In this document: piece after piece, positions 6,750 to 15,074 of the stretch
Layout: every line of letters starts with the position of its first letter
Numbering within the stretch: the first letter of the stretch is position 1
DNA from: JBGPIK01 sp041484845
GTDB lineage: Bacteria; Desulfobacterota; Binatia; UBA9968
Length of the DNA: 17,829 bases
Reading direction: 5' to 3'
NCBI GenBank assembly: GCA_041484845.1
Contig: JBGPIK010000097.1
Location: forward strand, 1-17,829
The notes under the pieces: generated by a model
Databases searched by the model: none
What the model was told of the DNA's origin: nothing
The model's input: only the letters and a program-made list of their open reading frames with translations
Position numbers and translations under genes: made by a program

Positions 6750-9413
6750 TCATTTCATCTGCCGGATCAGTTCCTCGGCTCTTTTAAGTGCCGTAGCGGT
6801 TCTTGCAGGCTCTTTTCCGCCGGCCTGAGCAAAATCTGCCCGGCCACCGCCACCTCCACCCACCATTCGGGCCAATTCTTTGATGATGTCGCCGGCATGA
6901 TACTTCTTGGTTAAATCCTTACTCACCGACGCGACCAGATTGACGTTGGCCTCGCCGGCGCTAGCAAGCACGACCACACCAGAACCGAGTCTCTCTTTTA
7001 ATTGATCGGCGATGTCGCGCAGCTGTTTGCCGTCGACGCCGTCGACTTGGGTAATGAGAACACTGGCGCCGTTAACCGATTGCTTCTTCGCGAGCAGATC
7101 GGGAATGCGATCTTTCTCAAATTGGCCGCGCAGTTTTTCAATTTCTTTCTCCAACTCTTTTTGCCGGTCCAATAGTTTCTTTACTTTGTCGACAGCGTCA
7201 TCGGCACCGCTGCGCACGAGTTCGCCGATTTCTTTAAGGCGGGTTTCGTAACTATGGATGAGATCCAAAGCGCCTTCGCCGGTAAATGCTTCGACGCGTC
7301 TGACGCCGGCAGCGACGCCGCCTTCGAAGTGCAGCTTGAACAGACCGATCTCACCCGATGCGCGAATATGCGTGCCGCCGCACAGCTCGGTGGAGAAATC
7401 GCCGATCTTGACCACGCGCACGCGGTCGCCGTACTTGTCGCCGAAGAAGGCTAACGCTCCCTGGCGGATGGCTTCGTCGTAACTTAGCTCGTTGACCGAT
7501 ACGCTGGCGTCCTCACGGATATGCTGGTTGACCTCGGTCTCGATCTGGGCGAGCTTTTCGGTGGCAATCGCGCCGGTGTGGCTGAAGTCGAAGCGCAGTC
7601 TATCGGGCGTCACCAGCGAGCCGGCCTGGCGCACGTGTTGTCCCAATTCCTGGCGCAACACCGCGTGCAGGATATGTGTCGCCGAGTGATTGAGCTTAGT
7701 TTTTTGACGGTGCTTGCCGTCGACTTGGAGCAGTACTTTGTCGCCGACTTGAACCCTGCCCTTTTTCACTTTGCCGCGGTGAGCGGTTAGCTGTGGCGTT
7801 GGATGTTGGGTGTCAATGACTTCAATCACGTCGCCGCGCGCCGTCGTAATTGTGCCGCGGTCGCCGACCTGCCCGCCTGATTCGCCGTAGAAGGGTGTTT
7901 CCGCGGTCAGGATATCGACTTCTTCTCCCTCATGGGCTTCCTGTTTACCGCTGCGGTCAGCGTAAATCGCCAGTACCGTCGAATCGCCATCCAGACGGTC
8001 GTAACCGGTGAAACAGACCTGGCGGTCCAACTGGATTTTCGATTCCATGCTGGCGACTTCACGCGCCTCGCGGCCGCGGGTTTGCTGCTCCTCCATAGCT
8101 ATTTTCCACGTGACCTCTGTTTCATCTGTTATGCGCCAGCCAGCATCCTCGAATGTTTCTTGCGCCAAATCGCGTGGAAACCCATGGGTGTCGTAGAGAG
8201 TAAACAAGAAACCACCATCGACGACCGGGGGAGTGCTCGTTGTAGGATCGCCCACAACCTTGTTCACGTCCAAGTAATCTTCAATAATGCGCATCCCCCT
8301 TTCCAGAGTTTCGCCGAAGCGCTCCTCCTCCGCGCGAATGATTTCGCCGATGCGATATTCTTCGGCGCGCAATTCGGGATAAGCGTCGCCCATGACGGTC
8401 GCCACCGTTGCTGCGACCTTATGCAAGAACGGTTCTTGCAAGCCGATCAGTCGACCGTGGCGCGCCGCTCTTCGAAGCAGCCGGCGCAGCACGTAACCGC
8501 GCCCCTCGTTGCTCGGCATGACGCCGTCGACGATCAAAAAACTTACGGCACGCGCGTGGTCGTCGATGACGCGGAACGAGATATCGGCAGCTGGATCGGC
8601 GCCATACTTCTTGCCGGTCAGCTTTTCCGTGGCGGCCGTCAACGCGCGCAAGAAGTCAACGTCGTAGTTCGACAAGACATGCTGCAATACCGCAGTGATG
8701 CGTTCGAGCCCCATGCCGGTATCGACATGCTTGGCCGGCAACTCGGAGAGACTGCGGTCTTCATGGCGGTTGTATTGGATGAATACCAGATTCCACAGCT
8801 CGATATAACGGGCGCAATTACCGTTGACACGGCACTCATGGCCCGGGCTGCCTCGCTTGTCGCAGGCTTCCGGGCCGCGGTCGAAATGGATTTCGCTGCA
8901 CGGACCGCATGGACCCGTCTCACCCATCTCCCAAAAATTCTCTTTCTCACCGAAACGGCGGATCCGCTCCATGGGCAAGCCGCTGATTTTCGGCCACAGT
9001 TTCTCCGCCTCGTCATCATCCCGGTAGACCGTCGCCCAGAGTTTGTCTTTGGGCAAGCCCCATTCCTTGGTAAGAAGCTCCCAGGCCCATTCAATCGCCT
9101 CGGCTTTGTAATAGTCCCCGAAAGACCAGTTGCCGAGCATTTCAAAGAAAGTGTGATGATAGGTGTCACGCCCCACGGCTTCCAGATCGTTATGCTTGCC
9201 GCTGATGCGCAGACACTTCTGCGCGCTCGTGGCGCGCGTGAAAGAAAGCCGCTCCTGCCCGAGAAATACATTCTTAAATTGGACCATGCCGGCATTGGTG
9301 AAAAGCAGGGTAGGGTCCTTTTCAGGTACCAGAGATGAGCTTTTGACGAGCGTATGACCGTTCTTGGTGAAATAGTCTAAAAAAGATTTGCGAATTTCGT
9401 TTCCGGTAATCAT
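6750..9413 (-). CDS. alaS: Alanyl-tRNA synthetase
   Basis: An 887-residue class II synthetase that charges tRNA-Ala and edits Ser/Gly mischarging; full length. Residues 1-460 are the catalytic and tRNA-recognition part, with TNAGMVQF (39-46), the RYIELWNLVF segment and GRGYVLRRLLRRA (304-316). The editing domain has the zinc ligands His576 and His580 (HSATH), Cys678 and His682 (CGGTH). The C-Ala domain ends in the glycine-rich GGGGGGRADFAQAGG segment. A Cys/His-rich insert at about 184-200 (C184, H192, C194, C200) sits before the ELWN motif; I recall similar inserts in some other bacterial AlaS proteins. ATG 9413 lies 4 nt after the recX stop, with no strong Shine-Dalgarno sequence, so it is likely translated by coupling to recX. 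The recA-recX-alaS order is common in bacteria. Confidence 0.98.
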   Translation of the reverse strand: MITGNEIRKSFLDYFTKNGHTLVKSSSLVPEKDPTLLFTNAGMVQFKNVFLGQERLSFTRATSAQKCLRISGKHNDLEAVGRDTYHHTFFEMLGNWSFGDYYKAEAIEWAWELLTKEWGLPKDKLWATVYRDDDEAEKLWPKISGLPMERIRRFGEKENFWEMGETGPCGPCSEIHFDRGPEACDKRGSPGHECRVNGNCARYIELWNLVFIQYNRHEDRSLSELPAKHVDTGMGLERITAVLQHVLSNYDVDFLRALTAATEKLTGKKYGADPAADISFRVIDDHARAVSFLIVDGVMPSNEGRGYVLRRLLRRAARHGRLIGLQEPFLHKVAATVATVMGDAYPELRAEEYRIGEIIRAEEERFGETLERGMRIIEDYLDVNKVVGDPTTSTPPVVDGGFLFTLYDTHGFPRDLAQETFEDAGWRITDETEVTWKIAMEEQQTRGREAREVASMESKIQLDRQVCFTGYDRLDGDSTVLAIYADRSGKQEAHEGEEVDILTAETPFYGESGGQVGDRGTITTARGDVIEVIDTQHPTPQLTAHRGKVKKGRVQVGDKVLLQVDGKHRQKTKLNHSATHILHAVLRQELGQHVRQAGSLVTPDRLRFDFSHTGAIATEKLAQIETEVNQHIREDASVSVNELSYDEAIRQGALAFFGDKYGDRVRVVKIGDFSTELCGGTHIRASGEIGLFKLHFEGGVAAGVRRVEAFTGEGALDLIHSYETRLKEIGELVRSGADDAVDKVKKLLDRQKELEKEIEKLRGQFEKDRIPDLLAKKQSVNGASVLITQVDGVDGKQLRDIADQLKERLGSGVVVLASAGEANVNLVASVSKDLTKKYHAGDIIKELARMVGGGGGGRADFAQAGGKEPARTATALKRAEELIRQMK

Positions 9414-9417
9414 ATTT

Positions 9418-9921
9418 TCAATCGTCTTGAACAGGATACTTCAGTAGATCGAATACGACTTCGGAGCTGTAACCCCGGCGCTGCAAAAAGCCGACGGCGC
9501 GCCGAAGCATTTTCGGATCGGTGAGTTTTTGAGTGTTAAACCGCTTTTTTAGCAGTAACCGTGCTCTCTCCGTTTCGCCTCCCGCGTCGAAAGTTTCCCG
9601 CAGCACATCTCGGATCAGGGCCTCGTGAATGCCTTTGGATCTTAACTCCCGCTCGATTCTTTTCGGACCATAGCCGCGAGTTGCAAATCTTTGAGTTGCC
9701 CAGTTGCGCGCAAAGTTTCCATCATCGACGTAATTTAAGGCATGAAGCTTCTCTAAAGTCTCCGCGACAATGACAGTCGAATAGCCCCGGCGAATAAGAT
9801 GGTTGTGAACTTCAGCCGCGCTGCGCGGCCGATAACCGAGAAAACGGAGAGCGCATTCAAGCACGTCACCGCGCGTGGCAGATGGCTTGGAGCTTGGACC
9901 CTTTTTCTTCAGCTTTGACAA
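9418..9921 (-). CDS. recX: Regulatory protein RecX
   Basis: A 167-residue RecX, which binds RecA filaments and limits recombinase activity. It is built of repeated three-helix units: the first has LRFLGYRPRSAAEVHNHLIRRG, the middle one has the hallmark NYVDDGNFARNWATQRF followed by RGYGPKRIERELRSKGI, and the last has AVGFLQRRGYSSEVVFDLLKY. It follows recA with 17 nt between stop and start. The start is taken as TTG 9921, the only plausible start after the in-frame stop at 9951. The AAGG upstream is closer than ideal, so coupling to recA translation is likely. alaS begins 4 nt after the stop. Confidence 0.93.
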   Translation of the reverse strand: MSKLKKKGPSSKPSATRGDVLECALRFLGYRPRSAAEVHNHLIRRGYSTVIVAETLEKLHALNYVDDGNFARNWATQRFATRGYGPKRIERELRSKGIHEALIRDVLRETFDAGGETERARLLLKKRFNTQKLTDPKMLRRAVGFLQRRGYSSEVVFDLLKYPVQDD

Positions 9922-9938
9922 AACCCTTAACGTTAATC

Positions 9939-10985
9939 TTACCTGCCTTTACTTTTTTCCTTCTTTTCCGTGACGGGGCTCTCCGGCTCCGGACGTTTGA
10001 GCCCAGCTTTTTCCATCACCCTGGCCATAATCTGACTCGCAGTTTCAGGATGTTCCTTCAAAAACTGCTTGGCTGCCTCGCGTCCTTGACCAATCCTGTC
10101 TCCGCCAAACGAATACCAGGCGCCGCTTTTCTCAACGATGTTCATGTCACTGCCAAGATCGACGATTTCACCCTCGCGAGAAATGCCCGTCCCGTAAAGA
10201 ATATCGAATTCCGCCTCCTTAAACGGCGGTGCCATCTTATTTTTTACGACTTTAACCCGGGTTCGGCCGCCAATGATAGTGTCTCCCTCTTTCAAAGCGC
10301 CGATTCGGCGTATGTCCATGCGCACGGAAGCATAGAACTTGAGGGCATTACCACCGGTCGTGGTTTCTGGATTGCCGAACATGACGCCGATCTTCATGCG
10401 GATCTGATTGATAAAGATCACAACAGTCTGAGAGCGCGAAATGGTGCCGGTGAGTTTGCGCAACGCTTGCGACATGAGCCGAGCCTGAAGTCCCATATGA
10501 GCATCGCCCATCTCGCCTTCGATTTCCGCCTTAGGCACGAGCGCGGCAACGGAATCAATTACCAAAACGTCAATGGCGCCGCTGCGCACCAGGGTTTCCG
10601 CGATCTCCAGGGCCTGCTCGCCGTGATCAGGTTGGGAGACGAGAAGGTCATCAGTCTTAACCCCGAGTTTTTTTGCATAACCCAAGTCCAAAGCATGTTC
10701 GGCATCGATAAAGGCGGCCATGCCGCCCTTTTTATGCGCTTCGGCGACGATCTGCAGTGCTAGAGTTGTCTTTCCGGACGATTCAGGGCCGTAAATTTCC
10801 ATTACGCGGCCACAGGGCACGCCGCCAATGCCGAGGGCAATATCGAGTCCAAGCGAGCCCGTTGAGATCACGGGAACATCCTTCACCACTCCGCCCTCAC
10901 CCAGCTTCATGATCGCCCCTTTGCCAAACTGCCTTTCAATCTGGCTTACCGCGAGGTCAAGTGCTTTCTCTCGATTTACATCCAT
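9939..10985 (-). CDS. recA: Recombinase RecA
   Basis: A 348-residue RecA, the ATP-dependent strand-exchange protein that also triggers LexA cleavage in the SOS response. Walker A GPESSGKT spans 66-73, and the catalytic Glu96 lies in FIDAEHALD. Walker B is LVIDSVAAL. The L2 DNA-binding loop follows FINQIRMKIGVMFGNPETTTGGNALKFY-type sequence. The C-terminus is short and charged (EKKEKSKGR), as usual. ATG 10985 is chosen over a frame extending to 11018 because AAGGAG stands about 8 nt upstream and the protein then starts MDVNREKALD, like other RecAs. It lies 35 nt after thpR and directly before recX. I see no recognisable LexA box in that 35-nt gap, so any SOS promoter would have to be inside thpR or further upstream. 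Confidence 0.98.
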   Translation of the reverse strand: MDVNREKALDLAVSQIERQFGKGAIMKLGEGGVVKDVPVISTGSLGLDIALGIGGVPCGRVMEIYGPESSGKTTLALQIVAEAHKKGGMAAFIDAEHALDLGYAKKLGVKTDDLLVSQPDHGEQALEIAETLVRSGAIDVLVIDSVAALVPKAEIEGEMGDAHMGLQARLMSQALRKLTGTISRSQTVVIFINQIRMKIGVMFGNPETTTGGNALKFYASVRMDIRRIGALKEGDTIIGGRTRVKVVKNKMAPPFKEAEFDILYGTGISREGEIVDLGSDMNIVEKSGAWYSFGGDRIGQGREAAKQFLKEHPETASQIMARVMEKAGLKRPEPESPVTEKKEKSKGR

Positions 10986-11020
10986 CTTCTTATCTCCTTC
11001 GCCACCCCTCAAGGCCAACG

Positions 11021-11584
11021 TTATTCTTGCGCAATAGCTATCACTCGTAATGGCTGATGGAGAGCGCCATCAGGTTTGAGCACGCTTTGGAAAAGAGCTA
11101 CGGCTTCAACCTGTGATACACCAAACTCATACCTCTTCCAGCGTTCAAGCTCTTCCGCCAACTTTTTCGAGGTGCCGTCGAATTGCCGCCATCGGCCAAT
11201 CGTCAAATGAGGTTGAAAGCCCCTTCCTTCCGGCACAAAACCAAGAGGTTCTAAGGCTGCTTCCACCTTGGCAGCTAGTTTCACTAGCTGACTGCCTTCC
11301 AGTCCTACCCAAAGTACTCGCGGTCGCCGGAGGGCTGGAAATACCCCTAAACCTTTAGCACTTATGGTGAAGCGCGGAAAGACCTTCAGGGCTTGCTCTA
11401 AGGCATTCGCGATGGGGTCGACCCGGCTCGGTTCAATGTCGCCAAGAAACTTAATCGTCAAATGGATTTTGTCGGGCGCCACCCAGCGGACCTCTGGAAT
11501 CGCTCGCCTCAGTTGAACGATGGCTTCAGAGATCTCCCGGATGATTCGAGGGTCAATGTTTATCGCAATAAAGGCCCGAATCAC
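11021..11584 (-). CDS. thpR: RNA 2',3'-cyclic phosphodiesterase (2'-5' RNA ligase family)
   Basis: A 187-residue member of the 2H phosphoesterase family (ThpR/LigT), which opens 2',3'-cyclic phosphates on RNA ends and can reversibly join 2'-5' linkages. The two catalytic HxT motifs are present: His41-Leu-Thr43 in HLTIKFLG and His126-Leu-Thr128 in PHLTIGR. The protein opens IRAFIAINID, the usual family N-terminus, so GTG 11584 is preferred; TTG 11593 is a possible alternative three codons earlier. Neither has a strong Shine-Dalgarno sequence. It begins 10 nt after the cinA stop and ends 35 nt before recA, so it is part of the cinA-recA transcription unit. Confidence 0.92.
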   Translation of the reverse strand: MIRAFIAINIDPRIIREISEAIVQLRRAIPEVRWVAPDKIHLTIKFLGDIEPSRVDPIANALEQALKVFPRFTISAKGLGVFPALRRPRVLWVGLEGSQLVKLAAKVEAALEPLGFVPEGRGFQPHLTIGRWRQFDGTSKKLAEELERWKRYEFGVSQVEAVALFQSVLKPDGALHQPLRVIAIAQE

Positions 11585-11594
11585 AGATCGCAAC

Positions 11595-12842
11595 TCAATC
11601 GTTTTGAGCTAAAAGCTGGATTCGCAACCAATACAGAGCCGCTTGGGATGCGCCAACAATAACGCGCTCTCGGTCCCCATAAAACTGAAACAACCGAGCT
11701 TCGTGACCATGATCACAATCAATACTCATCCAAACGGTTCCCATGGGCTTTTCCGGACTGCCACCCGCAGGTCCAGCGATACCCGTTACGCTAAATCCGA
11801 TGCTCGCGCCGGTTTTATCCCGAATTCCACGCGACATCTCTAGGGCAGTTTCTCGACTCACGGCTCCATGCTTTTCCAATGTCTCTGGCTTAACGCCGAG
11901 AAAACCTATCTTCGCCTCATTGGAATAAGTGATGGCGCCGCCGTAAAAATATGCCGAACTTCCTGGGATGCGGGTGACCCGATGGCTGATATATCCTCCG
12001 GTACATGATTCGGCAATGGCCAAGCTGTAATGTCTTTCGAGCAGCATTTGACCTACGACCTCTTCCAATGTTGCGTCGTTTTGGGCATAGACATGGGTTC
12101 CGAGGGTTTTGGAAATTTGCCTGCGTAGATCACTGAAGAGCGACTCTTGCTCCGCGCCGCTGTCAACGATGAGCCGCAATGACAGGTCCGGATAATGCGC
12201 ACGAAACGAAAGTTTCGCGTGTGGGCCGGTATTCAGCGCCTTGAGCATTTCATCCAGTTTTGACTCTGTGAGGCCGTGTATTTTGAACGTGCACGATAGA
12301 AATTGCTGCTGAGTTCCCGTCTGCTGCGCAATCCACGGTATGACGGTTTCTTGCAACATTCTGGTCATTTCTTGGGGAACGCCGGAGAGCCAAACAAGAG
12401 TTTTGTTTTGCCCGATGGAAATGCGGAATCCGGGGGCCGTTCCGGCCGGATTGGGTATAATTACGGCGCCCTGAGGGAATTGGGCTTGTTTAAGATTGTT
12501 GAGGGTCCAAGTCAGCCGGCGCGATTCGAATCTTTTTTTAAGGGCCTCCGCGACTCCTTCGTCCTGCTCGAGCTTGCGCCCAAGAAATGTCGCTACAGTT
12601 TCAGTCGCAAGATCATCTGCCGTAGGACCAAGCCCGCCGGTGCCAATAATGAGATCGCCTAACTCGCGTGCCTGGTCAAACGCCCAGAGAAGCTTTTCCC
12701 GATCATCGCCGACTTTCAAGACGGCGACAACTTGAAGTCCAATGGAAAATAGACCATCAGCAATCGTCGCAGAATTCGTGTCGACGACTTTTCCCGTGGT
12801 GAGTTCATCTCCAGTGCTTAGAATCACGACCTTTTGAATCAT
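11595..12842 (-). CDS. cinA: CinA: competence/damage-inducible protein with NMN deamidase domain
   Basis: A 415-residue full-length CinA. The N-terminal MoaB/MogA-like domain (about 1-170; STGDEL, TGGLGPTADD at 68-77) acts in related proteins as a pyrophosphatase on NAD-type or ADP-ribose-type nucleotides. The C-terminal PncC domain (about 258-412) hydrolyses nicotinamide mononucleotide to nicotinic acid mononucleotide; the catalytic serine is Ser279 in AESCTGG, and VTGIAGPAGGSPEKPMGTVW completes the signature. ATG 12842 overlaps the pgpA stop in an ATGA junction and has GGGG 6 nt upstream, so it is preferred over GTG 12854. The gene lies two genes upstream of recA; cinA-recA linkage is common and is the origin of the competence/damage name. 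It probably serves NAD-salvage repair. Confidence 0.96.
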   Translation of the reverse strand: MIQKVVILSTGDELTTGKVVDTNSATIADGLFSIGLQVVAVLKVGDDREKLLWAFDQARELGDLIIGTGGLGPTADDLATETVATFLGRKLEQDEGVAEALKKRFESRRLTWTLNNLKQAQFPQGAVIIPNPAGTAPGFRISIGQNKTLVWLSGVPQEMTRMLQETVIPWIAQQTGTQQQFLSCTFKIHGLTESKLDEMLKALNTGPHAKLSFRAHYPDLSLRLIVDSGAEQESLFSDLRRQISKTLGTHVYAQNDATLEEVVGQMLLERHYSLAIAESCTGGYISHRVTRIPGSSAYFYGGAITYSNEAKIGFLGVKPETLEKHGAVSRETALEMSRGIRDKTGASIGFSVTGIAGPAGGSPEKPMGTVWMSIDCDHGHEARLFQFYGDRERVIVGASQAALYWLRIQLLAQND

Positions 12843-13351
12843 AACAAGCCCCACCAGGTGATAAGGTGGACGATAGCAAAAGTATATAGACCGGCCATAA
12901 CATCGTCCAGCACGATCCCGGTCCCTCCAGGAAGCGTCTCTAGCTTGGCAATCGGAAATACCTTGGTCACATCAAAAAGCCGAAACAAAACAAATCCTAA
13001 GACCAAGGGCAGCGCTTGTGGAGCAGAAGTGAAGTTCGCGATGAGAAAGCCAACGATTTCGTCAATAACGATAATTTGCGGATCCTTCTGTCGCAGTATC
13101 TCCGCCCCTTTTGTTGACAACCAGATGGCACAAACCAGCGATCCAACGAGGATCGAAAAGGCCAGAGCCAGAGAAACATCGGCTAACCGATTAAGAGTGA
13201 GCGAGAGAGGTATAGTTATGAAAGTTGCGGCTGTTCCGGGAAATCGAGGGAAATAACCGATGCCGGCACCGGTAACCAAAAAGAGAATAATTCTTTGTTT
13301 GGAAATACCCACCCTAAAGAACGGTTTAGGCGTCGATCCAGAAGGAATCAA
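12839..13351 (-). CDS. pgpA: Phosphatidylglycerophosphatase A
   Basis: A membrane phosphatase of about 157-170 residues that removes phosphate from phosphatidylglycerophosphate to make phosphatidylglycerol. Family motifs are in order: GYFPRFPGTAATF near the N-terminus, the DEIVGFLIANF metal-binding segment, and RLFDVTKVFPIAKLE followed by GGTGIVLDDVMAGLY. Three to four hydrophobic segments are visible (around ITIPLSL, LALAFSILVGSLVCAIWL, ALPLVLGFVLF and LYTFAIVHLITWW). The start is uncertain. TTG 13351 is used here; GTG 13312 is possible; the only good Shine-Dalgarno sequence (AAGGAG, 13385-13390) faces an in-frame ATT at 13378. The stop overlaps the cinA ATG by 4 nt. The M23 gene ends 97 nt upstream. 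Confidence 0.92.
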   Translation of the reverse strand: MIPSGSTPKPFFRVGISKQRIILFLVTGAGIGYFPRFPGTAATFITIPLSLTLNRLADVSLALAFSILVGSLVCAIWLSTKGAEILRQKDPQIIVIDEIVGFLIANFTSAPQALPLVLGFVLFRLFDVTKVFPIAKLETLPGGTGIVLDDVMAGLYTFAIVHLITWWGLL

Positions 13352-13395
13352 TGAACAGCAAAATTCAATTTCGGCAATCTCGATCTCCTTGCCAT
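13348..13395 (-). promoter_or_regulatory. pgpA translation-start region: strong SD with mini-ORF ending on the TTG start
   Basis: AAGGAG (13385-13390, minus strand) is the only good ribosome-binding site before pgpA. Six nt after it lies ATT 13378, in frame with pgpA; seven nt after it lies TTG 13377, in another frame, which opens a 9-codon mini-ORF. That mini-ORF stops at TGA 13350-13348, overlapping the pgpA TTG start as TTGA. An ATG at 13395 opens the same mini-ORF frame with 15 codons. So pgpA starts either at a rare AUU, or by re-initiation after a short leader peptide. Which is used cannot be told from sequence alone. Confidence 0.35.
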
Positions 13396-13448
13396 CAACA
13401 CCCAGGCTGAACTGATAGAGTTCCGTTCCGTTTACGTCGCTATTAGAA

Positions 13449-14858
13449 TCAAGATTGCGGCAAGGATGATAGTTCGACGAGATAGGTGCGCTTTTGGTTG
13501 TCGAAAACTCTCTGGAAGGCAGGCTCTATCGTCTCATCAGCCGGAAAATCGACGCTCAGCGGATCTACAACTTGTTGGTCCTTGTGGAGCTCAAAATGCA
13601 GGTGCGGGCCGGTGCTTCGTCCCGTCGAACCGACATAGCCGATGATTTGGCCTTTGGTTACGGGTGTGCCATTTCGAATTCCTTCGGCGAATCTATCCAA
13701 GTGAGCATAGCGACTCATATAGGTGCTGTCATGTTGAACATCGATGGCTTTTCCGTAGTTGCCATTCCAACCGACTTGGTTGATTACGCCGTCTCCAATC
13801 GCACGAACCGGAGTGCCCCTCTGAGCGGCAAAATCTACACCGTTGTGTGGCAGATTCACTTTGAGAATCGGGTGAAAGCGGGAATGGGCGAGGTGAGACG
13901 TAATGCTGGTAAACTCCAAAGGAAAGCGCAAGAAGGACCGAGCTAAACTTCTCCCGTCCAGATTGTAATAATTCCCTTGGCCCTTTTGCTTTTCAAAATA
14001 AATGGCCGTCAGCTTTTGACCCGCGTTACTAAGCTCGGCTGCCAATATCCGCAACGAAGCCTTAGCTTCTTGCCCTTTTCGGCTACGTTCTTCGTACAAA
14101 ATTTTGTAACTATCACCCTTGCCGATTTCCTTTTCCAGATCGACGTCCCAGGTAAAGATATCTGCGAGTTGCGAAAGTAGTTTCACAGGAACTCCAGCCT
14201 TTTCCCCATCCTCAAAAAGGGTGTTTTCCACTGTACCGCTAACGGTTTTCACTTCAACGTCGAAGGGCTTCTCACGCGTTTGAAAGAGAATTCCCTTAGT
14301 TCCTTTTTCCCAGGTGAGCGTTGAAGAATCACTATAGTCGACTTCCAGCGCTTTAAGCTGCACCGTAGGCGTTGATTTGCGATCCTTCGCAGGGTTGGGC
14401 CGAGAAAAATAAAAATGGACTTCTTTGCCGACCGGAATCGCCTGCGAGCCGCCATTTCGCTTTATGGCACGCAACCACAGTGGCTTTTCTGTGCGCGATA
14501 AGTTGAAACGATTCAGTAACTCCGGCACTGTTTCCCCGGAGCGAACCCGGTGAACCACGTGCTCACGCTTTTCAGCGAGATCGATGGCACCAGAAGCGGG
14601 CGTACGAAGAAGTGCCGTCCGCGCTTGGGATTTGTTAAAAGTGCGGACGGCAACAACGGGCGGCGTCGGTTTAGCTTTAGACGCTTCTTTGCGTACGGGT
14701 TTCGGCTTGGCTGAGTGAGCCTCCGAAGGTCTCATGGTGACTATTGCGCCGATAACCCAAAACCAAGCTAAGGTCTTTAACACATAGACGAAAGCCGACT
14801 GAGTCCCCGGGGCAGGCCAAGCCTTGACCTGAATCGTATAGTTTCTTTTCACGGCCAT
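13449..14858 (-). CDS. M23 family metallopeptidase (MepM-like murein endopeptidase)
   Basis: A 469-residue zinc endopeptidase predicted to cut peptidoglycan cross-links in the periplasm. An N-terminal anchor or signal (about residues 23-42) is followed by a Lys/Pro-rich linker, a LysM/OapA-like domain (about 100-152, HRVRSGETVPELLNRFNL), a MepM/Csd3-type middle domain (about 195-310; FTWDVDLEKEIGKGDSYKILYEE) and the LytM catalytic domain (about 325-435). Zinc ligands are His338 and Asp342 (HNGVD) and His421 of the HLH motif; His386 (YAHL) and His419 complete the active site. ATG 14858 is chosen because the promoter just upstream would start transcription near 14870, after the alternative TTG 14876. 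No Shine-Dalgarno sequence is seen. It heads the minus-strand array, 97 nt before pgpA. Confidence 0.93.
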   Translation of the reverse strand: MAVKRNYTIQVKAWPAPGTQSAFVYVLKTLAWFWVIGAIVTMRPSEAHSAKPKPVRKEASKAKPTPPVVAVRTFNKSQARTALLRTPASGAIDLAEKREHVVHRVRSGETVPELLNRFNLSRTEKPLWLRAIKRNGGSQAIPVGKEVHFYFSRPNPAKDRKSTPTVQLKALEVDYSDSSTLTWEKGTKGILFQTREKPFDVEVKTVSGTVENTLFEDGEKAGVPVKLLSQLADIFTWDVDLEKEIGKGDSYKILYEERSRKGQEAKASLRILAAELSNAGQKLTAIYFEKQKGQGNYYNLDGRSLARSFLRFPLEFTSITSHLAHSRFHPILKVNLPHNGVDFAAQRGTPVRAIGDGVINQVGWNGNYGKAIDVQHDSTYMSRYAHLDRFAEGIRNGTPVTKGQIIGYVGSTGRSTGPHLHFELHKDQQVVDPLSVDFPADETIEPAFQRVFDNQKRTYLVELSSLPQS

Positions 14859-14876
14859 TGTAAAAAAAGCGTACAA

Positions 14877-14905
14877 GTAATAAACCGTTTTGCTTTCTGT
14901 GTCAA
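14877..14905 (-). promoter_or_regulatory. Sigma70-type promoter for the M23-pgpA-cinA-recA array
   Basis: On the minus strand, a perfect TTGACA (14905-14900) and TATTAC (14882-14877, four of six matches) are separated by the optimal 17 bp. The transcription start expected near 14870 leaves only about 12 nt before ATG 14858. It is the best -35 box seen in the window and is correctly placed to drive the M23 gene and possibly the genes after it. Confidence 0.6.
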
Positions 14906-15074
14906 ACCCAACTGCGCCCCTGTTCCTGCCTCAATGGCCCGGAACCGCTGCTCATGTGGGTCTTGCTTGTGCCTTGCGGCGCCAAGTCGGTTCAAACGCC
15001 AACGAGTGCCAACATTGGATAAAGAACATTATCAAACTGCAGATCTCACCCATTACAGATATGAAGGACGTGTC

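Noticed and set aside
7932..9338. A 468-codon plus-strand open frame opposite alaS
   Set aside because: It is the antisense shadow of the strongly conserved alaS; the predicted peptide has no recognisable domain.
9882..10763. A 293-codon plus-strand open frame opposite recA and recX
   Set aside because: It lies antisense to recA and its translation shows no family features.
14985..15010. GGTTCAAAC resembling a tRNA T-loop
   Set aside because: No acceptor stem, D-arm or anticodon arm can be formed around it on either strand.
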